NCBI RefSeq assembly: GCF_018327645.1
Contig: NZ_BMAY01000003.1
Coordinates: 125,514 to 189,513, forward strand
Length of the DNA stretch: 64,000 nt
Source: Lactobacillus corticis
GTDB taxonomy: Bacteria; Bacillota; Bacilli; Lactobacillales; Lactobacillaceae
Reading direction: 5' to 3'
Shown here: in pieces, positions 49,830 to 58,469 of the stretch
Layout: every line of letters begins with the position of its first letter
Numbering within the stretch: the first letter of the stretch is position 1
Notes under the pieces: model-generated
The model's database searches: none
What the model was told of the DNA's origin: nothing
The model's input: only the letters and a program-made list of their open reading frames with translations
Made by a program: the position numbers and the translations under genes

Positions 49830-51731
49830 ATGAAGCATTTAACTATCGGTTTGATTGCGCAAGTTGATTCGGGCAAGACTAGTTTAGCTGAAGCCTGGCT
49901 CTATCAAACCGGAGCCGTTCGGCAGCTAGGACGCGTTGATCAAAAGACTAGCTTGCTTGACCCGGATAATTTAGAAAAAGCGCGCGGCGTGACGATCTTC
50001 AGTCATCAAGCAGAGCTAGCAACGGCCGATGCGCACTACCAGCTGATTGATACTCCCGGCCACCTCGATTTTGCTAGCCAAATGGAAGCCAGTTTATCGG
50101 TGCTTGATTATGCTGTTTTGTTGATCAGCGCAAGTGACCCCTTAGCCGGTTATCCCACTGCACTCTGGGATTTGCTGGCAAAATATCAGGTTCCCGTTTT
50201 TATTTTTGTCAATAAGATGGACCTGCCGACTCCAAGTCGCGCGCAAATTCTGGAAAACCTGCAAACGACTTGGTCTGAGGGCTGCACTAACTTTTCTGAT
50301 GAGATCGATATTGAAAACGCAGCTATGCAAGATGATGCGGTACTGGAAAAATATTTGACGGACGGTCAGCTGGCTGATGAAGATTTGCAAAATTTAATTT
50401 TGGAGCGGAAAGTTTTTCCGGTCTACTTTGGCAGTGCTTTGAAACTCTTAGGAACAGCCGATTTACTGGCTGGTTTGGCTAAATGGACAATCGAACCTAA
50501 ACTTGCTGCTGATTTTGGGGCTCGGGTCTTTAAGATTTCTCACGATCAACATGAACGCTTAACCTGGGTAAAACTAACTGGTGGAGAATTGCGGCCGAAA
50601 ACAGTCTTACCAACCGGTGAGAAGATCAATCAAATTCGCTTATATCAAGGAGGCAAGTTCCAAACTGCCTCCGAATTAAAACAGGGCGTAGCCGCCTTGA
50701 CCGGGTTAACTGCTAGCTATGTCGGACAGGGACTTGGAAAAGAAAAAAATCTGCCGACCCCGGTTCTGCAGCCGAGTTTATCGTATGCCGTTCTTGTTGC
50801 TCCTAGTAAATTGCATGAAGCCTTGACAGCATTTAACGAATTAGCTGATGAAGATCCGCTTTTGCAAGTTGCCTTTTCTGAAACTTTGCAAGAAATCCGG
50901 GTTTCCGTGATGGGCGAACTGCAAGTGGAAGTTTTAAAAGCTAAACTGCAGGATCGGTTTAATTTGCATGTTGAGTTTAGTGAAGGCCAAATACTCTACC
51001 ATGAAACTATTACTAAGCCGATAGAAGGAGTCGGCCATTTTGAGCCTTTGCGCCACTACGCAGAAGTTCACCTTTTACTAGAGCCCTTACCAGCGGGGAG
51101 CGGGATCGAATATGCTAATAAATGCAGCTTGGAAGTATTAGACAAAAACATGCAGCACCAGATAATGACCAGTCTTGCTGCTAAAAAGCATAAGGGCGTC
51201 GTTTTAGGGATGCCTTTGACCGATGTGCGGATCAGCTTGGTTGGCGGAAAAAGCAGTCAGGTCCACACTGTTGGTGGCGATATGCGCCAAGCTGCCTGGC
51301 GAGCGGTTCGACAAGGCTTAATGATGGCGCAAGCAGCAGGCCACGCTCAAGTGCTTGAACCTTGGTACAAATTCGTCCTAACTTTGCCGCAAGAGCAAGT
51401 TGGCCATGCTTTGTCAGATATTGATCGGATGGGCGGCGACAGTCAATTGACGCAAAAAGGCAATTTGGCCATGATTACTGGTCATGCGCCAGTAAGTCAG
51501 ATGCGCGAATATGGCATTAAGGTCCGCAGCTACACTTCTGGTCAAGGAGTTTTGCAGCTCTTGCCAGGTGGAAATCGTCCCTGTGAAGTTGCCAATAATG
51601 GCTATGATGCCGAAGGAGACTTAGACAACACGCCCGATTCGGTTTTCTGCAAGCACGGTGCCGGTTATCCGGTAAAGTGGAACCAGGTGCCGCAAACCAT
51701 GCATTGTCCGTACTATACTAAGTGGCATTGA
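49830..51731 (+). CDS. TetM/EF-G-like ribosome-associated GTPase
   Basis: Translation-factor GTPase related to tetracycline ribosomal protection proteins. G1 is AQVDSGKTSLAEAW (residues 10-23), G3 DTPGHLDF near 74 and G4 VNKMDLP near 128. Then come domains II-V, with the EF-G-like LQVEVLKAKLQDRF. At 633 residues it is close to TetM (639). Chromosomal copies of this type occur in lactobacilli without known resistance. Its sequence differs from classical TetM (VDSGKTS rather than VDAGKTT), so calling it a resistance gene is not justified. The ATG follows TAGGAGC. Confidence 0.85.
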   Translation: MKHLTIGLIAQVDSGKTSLAEAWLYQTGAVRQLGRVDQKTSLLDPDNLEKARGVTIFSHQAELATADAHYQLIDTPGHLDFASQMEASLSVLDYAVLLISASDPLAGYPTALWDLLAKYQVPVFIFVNKMDLPTPSRAQILENLQTTWSEGCTNFSDEIDIENAAMQDDAVLEKYLTDGQLADEDLQNLILERKVFPVYFGSALKLLGTADLLAGLAKWTIEPKLAADFGARVFKISHDQHERLTWVKLTGGELRPKTVLPTGEKINQIRLYQGGKFQTASELKQGVAALTGLTASYVGQGLGKEKNLPTPVLQPSLSYAVLVAPSKLHEALTAFNELADEDPLLQVAFSETLQEIRVSVMGELQVEVLKAKLQDRFNLHVEFSEGQILYHETITKPIEGVGHFEPLRHYAEVHLLLEPLPAGSGIEYANKCSLEVLDKNMQHQIMTSLAAKKHKGVVLGMPLTDVRISLVGGKSSQVHTVGGDMRQAAWRAVRQGLMMAQAAGHAQVLEPWYKFVLTLPQEQVGHALSDIDRMGGDSQLTQKGNLAMITGHAPVSQMREYGIKVRSYTSGQGVLQLLPGGNRPCEVANNGYDAEGDLDNTPDSVFCKHGAGYPVKWNQVPQTMHCPYYTKWH

Positions 51732-51740
51732 AATTATATT

Positions 51741-51769
51741 TTGGAATAGCTAGCTAAATGCGGTATATT
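51741..51769 (+). promoter_or_regulatory. Promoter of the HAD hydrolase gene
   Basis: TTGGAA, 17-base spacer, TATATT, about 38 bases before the start. Confidence 0.5.
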
Positions 51770-51806
51770 TAAACTCTACAGACTAAAAATTGAGGAGGAA
51801 AAGTTA

Positions 51807-52625
51807 ATGCTGCCACATTTAATTGCTTTAGACTTAGATGGCACAACTTTGAATGACCAGGGAGAAATCAGCCCAAAGACCAAACGAGTAATCCAAGCCT
51901 TGAATCAAGAGGGCCATTATGTGGTAATCGTTACCGGTCGTCCTTATACCCGTGCGGTTAATTACTATGATCAACTCACGCTCAGCACTCCGATGGTGAA
52001 CTTTAATGGGGCGCTAACTCATATTCCGCACCATAAGTGGCGGGAAGAATATGCTTTGCGGATTGATCCAGAAATTGTCTTTCATTTATTGGCCCAGCGT
52101 CAGCGTCTAGGTTTGGAATTTATTTTGGCAGAAAGCAAGCGGCATATGTGGGCAGATAGACCATGCCGTGAATTTTCGCCGTTTTTGCCTGATCGCTTGC
52201 GCCCGCAAGAAATCTTGAATCGGGAAAACTTGCAAGTAGCGCCAATATCACTAAGCGTAGGCGTAGCTGATATTTCCAAACAAGACCAGTTAGCTGCCGC
52301 AATTTCCGAAGTCACTAGCGGCGAATTAGAATTTCGCGTTTGGGGCGGAGATAGTCAAATTATGCAATTGATCGAGACCAAAGCGCATAAAGCCCTGGGC
52401 TTGGCTCGGATTGCTGACTACTATGGCATTCCTAAAGAGCGCATCCTGGCTTTTGGGGATGAAGTAAATGATTTTGAAATGCTGGATTTTGCGGGTCGCG
52501 GAGTGGCGATGGCTAACGGTAGAGCTGAACTGAAAGAGCGAGCAAATGATGTAACTCGGTTTGATAATGAGCATGACGGCTTAGCTGATTACCTAGAAGC
52601 ATATTTTGATTTGAAAGAGGCTTAA
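51807..52625 (+). CDS. Cof-type HAD superfamily phosphatase
   Basis: Predicted sugar-phosphate or cofactor phosphatase. HAD motif I is IALDLDGTTLN (D9, D11), motif II VIVTGRPYTRA, and motifs III/IV KALGLARIADYYGIPKERILAFGDEVNDFEML with the GDExND metal site. Length (272) suits the Cof IIB class. The ATG follows GAGGAGGAAAAG. The next gene, tag, begins directly after its stop codon, so the two form an operon. Confidence 0.92.
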   Translation: MLPHLIALDLDGTTLNDQGEISPKTKRVIQALNQEGHYVVIVTGRPYTRAVNYYDQLTLSTPMVNFNGALTHIPHHKWREEYALRIDPEIVFHLLAQRQRLGLEFILAESKRHMWADRPCREFSPFLPDRLRPQEILNRENLQVAPISLSVGVADISKQDQLAAAISEVTSGELEFRVWGGDSQIMQLIETKAHKALGLARIADYYGIPKERILAFGDEVNDFEMLDFAGRGVAMANGRAELKERANDVTRFDNEHDGLADYLEAYFDLKEA

Positions 52626-53177
52626 ATGAAACGCTGCGATTGGCCAGATCTGCCTAATGATCCACTTTACCAGGAGTACCACGATCAAGAGTGGGGGAAG
52701 CTGAATTTAGCTGAACAATACTTATATGAAATGTTGGTTTTAGAAAGTTTTCAAAGCGGCTTGTCATGGAAAACGATTTTGCATAAACGCGAAAACTTTC
52801 GCAAAGCCTTTGCTGGATTTGATTATCAAGTCGTAGCAAATTATGATCAAGCCAAAATTGCTTCTTTGATGGCTGATCCAGGAATTATTCGCAATCGCAG
52901 GAAAATTGAGGCAGCCGTTGCTGATGCGCAAGCAATGTGCAAATTGCATCAAAATGGTCAAAAATTAGGAACGATTTTGCAAGAAGCAACAAAGGGCATA
53001 ATTGTAAATTACCCAAAGACTTTCAAGGAGTTGCCCAATAAAACGCAAATTAGTATCGACTTGTCTAAAAAGTTAAAGCAGTTGGGCTTTAAATTTGTAG
53101 GACCGGTAACAGTCTATTCTTATTTAGAAGCAATTGGTTTGATTAACGATCACATTGTCGGTTGCGAAGCAAAATAA
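52626..53177 (+). CDS. tag: DNA-3-methyladenine glycosylase I
   Basis: Base-excision repair enzyme removing 3-methyladenine. Zinc ligands appear as C4 and the histidine of YHDQEWG, plus NDHIVGC at the C-terminus. The active-site region MLVLESFQSGLSWKTILHKRENFRKAF is typical. Length 183. ATG 52626 abuts the HAD gene stop and a terminator follows. Confidence 0.95.
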   Translation: MKRCDWPDLPNDPLYQEYHDQEWGKLNLAEQYLYEMLVLESFQSGLSWKTILHKRENFRKAFAGFDYQVVANYDQAKIASLMADPGIIRNRRKIEAAVADAQAMCKLHQNGQKLGTILQEATKGIIVNYPKTFKELPNKTQISIDLSKKLKQLGFKFVGPVTVYSYLEAIGLINDHIVGCEAK

Positions 53178-53206
53178 AAGACGTCATCAAATGATGACGT
53201 CTTTTT
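53177..53206 (+). terminator. Terminator after tag
   Basis: AAAGACGTCATCA / TGATGACGTCTTT, near-perfect 13-base stem with T5. It lies right before the convergent tRNA gene. Confidence 0.85.
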
Positions 53207-53210
53207 GATA

Positions 53211-53284
53211 TGATCCGGCTGAGATTCGAACTCAGGACCCACAGTTTAGAAGACTGTTGCTCTATCCAGCTGAGCTACCAGACC
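53211..53284 (-). tRNA. tRNA-Arg (anticodon UCU)
   Basis: Minus strand cloverleaf of 74 nt. Acceptor GGTCTGG pairs CCGGATC with two G-U pairs, the D-arm is TAGCTCAGCTGGATAGAGCA, the anticodon stem ACAGT / ACTGT holds loop CTTCTAA, and the T-arm includes GTTCGAATC. No CCA is encoded. Reads AGA codons. Confidence 0.95.
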
Positions 53285-53306
53285 AGTTCCAAAACAGAAC
53301 AAAACT

Positions 53307-53336
53307 ATTATATGGAATTTCTGGGGCCCTTGTCAA
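53307..53336 (-). promoter_or_regulatory. tRNA-Arg promoter
   Basis: Minus strand TTGACA, 18-base spacer, TATAAT, just upstream of the tRNA. Strong consensus match. Confidence 0.8.
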
Positions 53337-53377
53337 ACCTTTTTTCGGATTAATTTTAAAATCGCTAGTTATGCTGA

Positions 53378-54139
53378 TTATTCATGGTGAGAAGCACTTG
53401 AAGTAGTGTCAGCAGCCGGCTTTGGAGCTGGTTCAGCTGCCTTTTCCACTTTTTCGGCTTCAGCCTTGGTTGATGCACCAGTTTGTGCTTCAGGATCAGA
53501 ATTACGCCGGTAGGTAGCACCTGTTTGGGCATCTGGATCAACCACTAACTTTTGTCCGGTAGTTTCACAGAAGTATTTTACAAATGGGTATAAATCTTGA
53601 ACCCATTCATAAATTCCCATGTAGTTGCCATCTTCATCTTCAACCCGCTTGTAGTAGTGCAATACCAATTCTTTTAAGTTACCGGTTGGCACTGGCATAT
53701 AAACGTCATCGTGGCCGCCTTCCTTAGTCCGCAAAGCATGTACCACTTTCTTAGCGTTAGGAATTACGTCGCGAACGTCTGGGTGAATTGCTGCCATTGT
53801 GTCGCCAACTTGGGCTGGCACACGCTTGGCCTTCATCTTGTAGTTAGGGTCTTGTGGACGGTTGTACCACAGGAATTGGTTGTTGTCATCAACGAAGGTC
53901 AATTCGCCAAAGGTGTTCCGCAGCATCCAGTTAATTTGGTTAACGGTGAGCAAGCCGCTGTCCAATTTAACATAATCATCACCTTCTGCAGCGTGAACCT
54001 TTTTAGCAGCCTTATCCAACCAATCAGGGTCGTTTTTGTCGATCCCGTCGACGGTGTACCGCGAATGACCGGTAGCATCGAAGTCTTCCTTTAAGTATTC
54101 ATCACGATTCATGTCTTTTAACCATTTTGGTTCAGCCAT
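53378..54139 (-). CDS. PAS domain-containing protein with low-complexity tail
   Basis: Soluble 253-residue protein. Residues about 75-185 (GELTFVDDNNQFLWYNRP ... VLHYYKRVEDEDGNYMGIYEWVQDL) look like a PAS fold of the DUF438-related type. Before it is an acidic/basic helical part. The tail from about 200 has two DP-x-AQTGA units followed by an A/E/K/P-rich stretch ending in HHE. No kinase or output domain is attached. Sensing of a small ligand or haem is a possibility from the fold only. Monocistronic, start ATG 54139 after AGGTAAC. Confidence 0.8.
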   Translation of the reverse strand: MAEPKWLKDMNRDEYLKEDFDATGHSRYTVDGIDKNDPDWLDKAAKKVHAAEGDDYVKLDSGLLTVNQINWMLRNTFGELTFVDDNNQFLWYNRPQDPNYKMKAKRVPAQVGDTMAAIHPDVRDVIPNAKKVVHALRTKEGGHDDVYMPVPTGNLKELVLHYYKRVEDEDGNYMGIYEWVQDLYPFVKYFCETTGQKLVVDPDAQTGATYRRNSDPEAQTGASTKAEAEKVEKAAEPAPKPAADTTSSASHHE

Positions 54140-54259
54140 AATAGTTACCTCACAATTCTGTTTTTTATACTATGAAAACGATTTAATTATAAGCCTGTAG
54201 CCATTGCTGAACAAGAAGTTGTAAAATGATTTTATAGACTTATGATTGGAGGAATTAAC

Positions 54260-54439
54260 ATGCCATTTGTAACTATTCAACTATTGGAAGGTCGCAGCGA
54301 CGAACAACTGACGCAATTAGTAAAGGATGTAACTGAAGTTGTGCATCAAGATACTGGTGCCCCTAAGGAACACATCAACGTAATTATCAATCAGCTTGGT
54401 TCACACCAATTAGCCCAAGGCGGAGAATGGCGCAAATAG
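54260..54439 (+). CDS. 4-oxalocrotonate tautomerase family protein
   Basis: 59-residue tautomerase with catalytic proline directly after the start methionine (MPFVTIQLLEGRS) and the typical HINVIINQL segment. The ATG at 54260 follows TTGGAGGAAT, which leaves Pro at position 2 for exposure after methionine removal. The physiological substrate of such small tautomerases in lactobacilli is not known. A terminator follows. Confidence 0.9.
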   Translation: MPFVTIQLLEGRSDEQLTQLVKDVTEVVHQDTGAPKEHINVIINQLGSHQLAQGGEWRK

Positions 54440-54448
54440 CCATTGATT

Positions 54449-54470
54449 GACGGGATTTACCCGTCTTTTT
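54449..54470 (+). terminator. Terminator after the tautomerase gene
   Basis: GACGGG / CCCGTC stem with a 5-base loop and T5. Confidence 0.8.
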
Positions 54471-54491
54471 ATTTTGTGAAAGGATGATGGA

Positions 54492-55823
54492 ATGCTAGAT
54501 TACCGCAATAATTTAAAAACCATTCTAAATAAGACCGCTGGTGATGACCAAAGCTTGACTAATAGTTTGGCGGCGATCAAAGCAATTATTCAAATGGCTG
54601 AAGGCGATAAGGAAAGTAAGCCTAGTCAAACTCCAACTAAAAAGCCGGTAAAAAACCATAATGAAGCTGAAAAAACTTATGTCAGGCAACTGCTAAAGTC
54701 AACGGCCGGCTTAATTCGCCAGCCAGGCGACCGCAACCATCAAGAAAAAGCGGTTCAAGCAATTCATCGCTTAACTTTTGTCCCCGGAGTAGGCAAACAA
54801 TATGGCGACTTGCTCAGTAGTTTAGAACAGGCCATTAAGGCTTCGCAGCCGACGGAGTCAGCAGTCAACCGAAAAATCTTTGAAGAAGCTGTTAAACCGA
54901 AAGCAACCAAACGTGATTATCGCAAGGGGAAACGCTATACGGTGATTCGTTTATTGACGGGATGCGATTTGGTCAATGAAAACGGGGATGTGGTTTTTAA
55001 CATTAAAGAGGCACAAATCCACTCTTTGAATTTAAAAAGCGGCGATGTCGTCGAAGCCTTGCCGCTTGCTGATAGTCACTATGAAGCCGAAGTTTTGCGG
55101 ATTGTTGGTTTTAAGAAATTGCGCACGCGGGATTATGATCCAATAGAAACCTTTGATTATGGCGTTGTGCAGAAAAATGGCAAGAGTTTTTCAGTAACTC
55201 GAAATATTCGCGGCGAACACCTAAAAATTAGGGGCAAGTCGACAACTGTTTGGCTGGATGAAAGTTACTATCAGGGCGGTTTAGTTCCCCTTGAAGACGG
55301 CTCAATTGTCGATTTGGCTTGGTACACCGGTGACATTCGGCTGAAAAAGCAGCCAGCTGATGCGGTGCGGGTAAGATGGATCTATGAAACAGAACAGCCT
55401 AAGAGGCCGCAAACCAAGAAGGTTAAGAAAGTCAGAACTGAAACAAATGATTCTTTAGAAAAATTGGATTTGGATCTGCATTACCAAAGAGTCGGAATTG
55501 CGATTGGCGATCATCAAAACGAGTCATTTTTAGAAAGTATCGTGACCAGGTATCATGGTATTCCGATCCCAATTGATGCCTTTGAAGGCAAACGCAAACT
55601 CATGGAAAACCAAATTAAGCGGCTCGACTTGGTGATTTTGGTTACGGCCTTTGCGGCTCATGATGCGACTTGGAATATTAACGAATTTGCCAGCAAATAC
55701 GGCGTTAAGTTTGCGGTTAGTTCGAGCAAGGGCTATCAGAGCTTTGAACGGGCACTTTATCGGGCAGAAAAAGGCTTGCCGGCATATGAAGGAACGCAGA
55801 GCATTGATTATATAAAAGCTTAA
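54492..55823 (+). CDS. DUF2325 domain protein of unknown function
   Basis: 443 residues. The C-terminal 100 (VGIAIGDHQNESFLESIVTRYHGIPIPIDAFEGKRKLMENQIKRLDLVILVTAFAAHDATWNINEFASKYG...) match the DUF2325 pattern, possibly nucleotide- or ligand-binding. The N-terminal 150 is charged and helical. The middle (150-300) has beta-rich segments (YTVIRLLTGCDLVNENGDVVFN). No signal or membrane segment. Start ATG 54492 after GAAAGGATG. Single gene, with its stop about 20 bases before the L21 promoter. Function unknown. Confidence 0.75.
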   Translation: MLDYRNNLKTILNKTAGDDQSLTNSLAAIKAIIQMAEGDKESKPSQTPTKKPVKNHNEAEKTYVRQLLKSTAGLIRQPGDRNHQEKAVQAIHRLTFVPGVGKQYGDLLSSLEQAIKASQPTESAVNRKIFEEAVKPKATKRDYRKGKRYTVIRLLTGCDLVNENGDVVFNIKEAQIHSLNLKSGDVVEALPLADSHYEAEVLRIVGFKKLRTRDYDPIETFDYGVVQKNGKSFSVTRNIRGEHLKIRGKSTTVWLDESYYQGGLVPLEDGSIVDLAWYTGDIRLKKQPADAVRVRWIYETEQPKRPQTKKVKKVRTETNDSLEKLDLDLHYQRVGIAIGDHQNESFLESIVTRYHGIPIPIDAFEGKRKLMENQIKRLDLVILVTAFAAHDATWNINEFASKYGVKFAVSSSKGYQSFERALYRAEKGLPAYEGTQSIDYIKA

Positions 55824-55841
55824 GAAGATCAGATTTAAGCA

Positions 55842-55870
55842 TTGTCAAGCGCCTTTGGAGGTAGTAGAAT
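55842..55870 (+). promoter_or_regulatory. Promoter of the rplU-rpmA operon
   Basis: TTGTCA, 17-base spacer, TAGAAT. Confidence 0.65.
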
Positions 55871-55876
55871 ATAGGA

Positions 55877-55980
55877 GTTGTATTTGTGAAACCTCACATC
55901 TGCAACCGCACGTTTTGAGGTCCCAAGTCTGCTAAATGGCAGCACCTCAATTGGCGAGTCTAAGTATTTTTTTCGGAGGT
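55877..55980 (+). promoter_or_regulatory. Ribosomal protein L21 leader (autoregulatory RNA)
   Basis: About 100-base leader before rplU with TGTGAAACCTCACA, an ACCGCACGTTTTGAGGTCC segment, CAAGTCTGCTAAATGGCAG and ACCTCAATTGGCGAG. This resembles the known Firmicute L21 leader class by position and motif style. Control by L21 binding is inferred from that class. Confidence 0.7.
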
Positions 55981-55986
55981 GTACAA

Positions 55987-56298
55987 ATGTACGCAATTAT
56001 TAAGACCGGCGGCAAGCAATACAAAGTTGCCAAGGGCGACAGCTTATACGTTGAAAAGCTTGATGTTGAAGCTGGCGAAACTGTTACTTTTGACCAAGTG
56101 ATCCTTGTAGCTGATGGCTCAGACGTTAAGGTTGGTACGCCATTAGTTGATGGTGCTAAGGTCACTGCTAAAGTTGAAAAGCAAGGCAAGGAAAAGAAGG
56201 TTGTAACTTTCAAGTACAAGCCTAAGAAGCACTCTCACTCTAAGTATGGTCACCGTCAACCTTACACTAAGGTTACTGTTGAAAGTATCGAAGCATAA
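55987..56298 (+). CDS. rplU: 50S ribosomal protein L21
   Basis: [25 protein letters not shown] and the C-terminal [31 protein letters not shown] are standard L21. ATG 55987 follows CGGAGGTG, giving 103 residues. L27 follows after only 24 bases. In most Firmicutes a prp (ysxB) gene sits between them; it is missing here. Confidence 0.97.
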   Translation: MYAIIKTGGKQYKVAKGDSLYVEKLDVEAGETVTFDQVILVADGSDVKVGTPLVDGAKVTAKVEKQGKEKKVVTFKYKPKKHSHSKYGHRQPYTKVTVESIEA

Positions 56299-56322
56299 TT
56301 AGAGATTAACGAGGTGAATAAT

Positions 56323-56613
56323 ATGAACATTTTAGGTCTTAAGTTACTTGCCCACCACAAGGGGGGCGGTTCAACTGCCAACGGTCGTAACTCAGCTGGT
56401 CGTCGTTTAGGCGCTAAGGCTGCTGATGGCCAAGAAATCCACGCAGGTACGATCATTTACCGTCAACGCGGTACTAAGATCCACCCAGGTAAGAATGTTG
56501 GTATCGGTGGTGACGACACTTTGTTTGCATTGGCAAATGGTGTTGTTAAGTTCGAACGTCTTGGCAAGAACAAGAAGCAAGTTTCCGTTTACCCAGTAGA
56601 CGAAGCTGAATAA
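56323..56613 (+). CDS. rpmA: 50S ribosomal protein L27
   Basis: [27 protein letters not shown] and [27 protein letters not shown] identify L27. ATG 56323 follows GAGGTGA; a GTG at 56314 overlaps that site. The pre-sequence is [10 protein letters not shown] before HHKGGG, where Firmicute L27 normally carries a LQFFA motif cleaved by Prp. Only L, L and A are recognisable, and no prp gene lies between rplU and rpmA. Length 96. Confidence 0.96.
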   Translation: MNILGLKLLAHHKGGGSTANGRNSAGRRLGAKAADGQEIHAGTIIYRQRGTKIHPGKNVGIGGDDTLFALANGVVKFERLGKNKKQVSVYPVDEAE

Positions 56614-56627
56614 AAAGACATTAATTA

Positions 56628-56658
56628 AGCGGGCAGCTATTGCGGCTCGCTTTTTTTA
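56628..56658 (+). terminator. Terminator after rpmA
   Basis: AGCGG-GCAGC..TGCGGC-TCGCT hairpin with T7. Confidence 0.7.
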
Positions 56659-56703
56659 GTCCAAAATCTTGTATAATGATTAAAAAGAGAAAGGGGTGTC
56701 CTC

Positions 56704-57810
56704 ATGGAAACACAAAAATTGCTCAGTTTATTAAATCGTAGAATTGCCCAAGTAACTGCCTTAATTAAGGAGCAGGGTGCAGATGCCTTGCTAATTTTCA
56801 ATCAGGCAAATTATCGTTACTTAACTAACTTCACTGGCGAGGAAGCGCAGCTGCTTTTGACCGCTAAAGGAGAACGGGTTTTGCTGTCAGATTCGCGTTT
56901 TGCTGGTCAAATTAAAGCTCAAGCTCCCGGCGAACTGCAGGTAGTTATGAAAAAGCGGGGCGATTTGCCCGAAATCACAGCCGTTTTGCAAGAACTGCGG
57001 CCCAAGCGCGTTTTGGTAGAAGGCGAATTTATCTCGGCAATCGACTATCAAAATCTGGTCAAGCTTAATCCCCAAGTTGAGTTTGTTATGTGTGAAGAAT
57101 TGGTCGAACGGGTTCGCAACGTGAAGGATGAGTTAGAACTTAACGCGCTTCGCCAGGCGATTAATATTTCCATGGAAAGCTATCGGGGCATCCTGCCGCT
57201 TCTTAAGCCAGGAGTTAAGGAACGGACTGTAGCTGCTAAATTAGACTACTTGTTTAAAGCAAATGGCGGCGATGGGCCGGATTTTGATACCATTGTTGCT
57301 TCAGGTTATCGTTCTAGCTGGGCTCATGGCGTAGCTTCAGATAAAGAAATTGCTGAAGGGGATTTGGTAGTAATCGACTTTGGTAGTTTTTACCATGGAT
57401 ATTGCGCCGATATTACCAGAACTGTCTGTGTCGGAAAAGCCAATGCCAAACAGCGTGAGATCTATGACATCGTCCTAGAAGCCCAACGACGCGGAATTGC
57501 CAGTGCAGTTGTAGGAAACACGGGAAAAATGGTAGACCAGGCAGCCAGAAGCTATATTACCGAAAAAGGTTATGGCGAATTTTTTGGTCATGGCATTGGA
57601 CACGGGATTGGTCTAGAAATTCATGAGCTGTGCCAACCTGCTTTGCCTTTTGCCAAACAAACTCTGGTTAACAATATGGTCCACACGGTTGAACCTGGAA
57701 TTTATCTGCCAGAAGTTGGCGGCGTGCGGATTGAAGATGACATTTTGGTTCACGATCAAACTCCTGAAACTTTATCAACTTTGCCCAAAGCAGAATTACT
57801 CGAACTCTAA
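56704..57810 (+). CDS. pepP: M24 family Xaa-Pro peptidase
   Basis: Creatinase-like metallopeptidase releasing residues next to proline. The N-terminal domain (1-130) precedes the pita-bread domain with metal ligands in VIDFGSFYHGYCADITRT, FGHGIGHGIGLEIHE and VEPGIYLPEVGGVRIEDD. Length 368. The ATG follows GAAAGGGGTG. It sits upstream of efp, an arrangement common in Firmicutes. PepQ-like prolidase activity is possible; exact chain-length preference cannot be told. Confidence 0.93.
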   Translation: METQKLLSLLNRRIAQVTALIKEQGADALLIFNQANYRYLTNFTGEEAQLLLTAKGERVLLSDSRFAGQIKAQAPGELQVVMKKRGDLPEITAVLQELRPKRVLVEGEFISAIDYQNLVKLNPQVEFVMCEELVERVRNVKDELELNALRQAINISMESYRGILPLLKPGVKERTVAAKLDYLFKANGGDGPDFDTIVASGYRSSWAHGVASDKEIAEGDLVVIDFGSFYHGYCADITRTVCVGKANAKQREIYDIVLEAQRRGIASAVVGNTGKMVDQAARSYITEKGYGEFFGHGIGHGIGLEIHELCQPALPFAKQTLVNNMVHTVEPGIYLPEVGGVRIEDDILVHDQTPETLSTLPKAELLEL

Positions 57811-57880
57811 TTAATGTTTTCATAGCAAAAAGAGGCTAAGATTGGTAAGATAATAATGTAGAAATGAGGGAAAATTACTT

Positions 57881-58450
57881 ATGACAATGATTTCTGTTAA
57901 TGAATTTCACAATGGCCTGACAATTCAGTACAATAACGATATTTGGCGCATTGTGGAATTCCAACACGTTAAGCCGGGAAAGGGTAGTGCCTTTGTTCGT
58001 TCCAAGCTGAAGAGCTTACGCAATGGTGCCGTGCAAGAAATTACTTTCCGGTCAACTGCCAAGGTTGAAACTGCTGACATCCAAACCAAGAAGATGCAAT
58101 ACTTGTACAATGATGGCAGCAATTATGTGTTCATGGATACCGAAACGTATGAACAACTTGAAATTCCAAATGAACAAGTGGAATATGAATCAAAATTCTT
58201 GAAAGAAAATATGGTAGTTTCGGTTATTTCTCATGAAGGTGAAACTTTAGGGGTAGAATTGCCAAATACAGTCGATTTGGAAGTTGCCGAAACTGAACCT
58301 GGTATCAAGGGTGATACTTCTAGTGGTGGCGGTAAGCCAGCAACGATGGAAACTGGTTTGGTAGTCAACGTTCCATTCTTCATTAAGGCTGGGGATGTTT
58401 TGACCATCAACACTAGTGATGGTACTTATGTTTCACGGGCTAACAAATAG
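57881..58450 (+). CDS. efp: Translation elongation factor P
   Basis: Relieves ribosome stalling at polyproline. The modified-lysine loop reads [11 protein letters not shown] with K34. The C-terminal OB domain [31 protein letters not shown] is standard. Length 189. Start ATG 57881 after GAGGGA; a second ATG at 57887 is less well spaced. Followed by asp23 and nusB. Confidence 0.97.
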   Translation: MTMISVNEFHNGLTIQYNNDIWRIVEFQHVKPGKGSAFVRSKLKSLRNGAVQEITFRSTAKVETADIQTKKMQYLYNDGSNYVFMDTETYEQLEIPNEQVEYESKFLKENMVVSVISHEGETLGVELPNTVDLEVAETEPGIKGDTSSGGGKPATMETGLVVNVPFFIKAGDVLTINTSDGTYVSRANK

Positions 58451-58469
58451 TTTTTAGAGGTAAAAGCAG

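Noticed and set aside
49830-51731. Tetracycline resistance gene tetM
   Set aside because: Sequence differs from TetM motifs and the context is core chromosome; a resistance claim would need phylogeny and tests.
53320-53345. GGGGCCCTTGTCAAACC stretch as an attachment site next to tRNA-Arg
   Set aside because: It is the tRNA promoter spacer and -35 region; no integrase or direct repeat is nearby.
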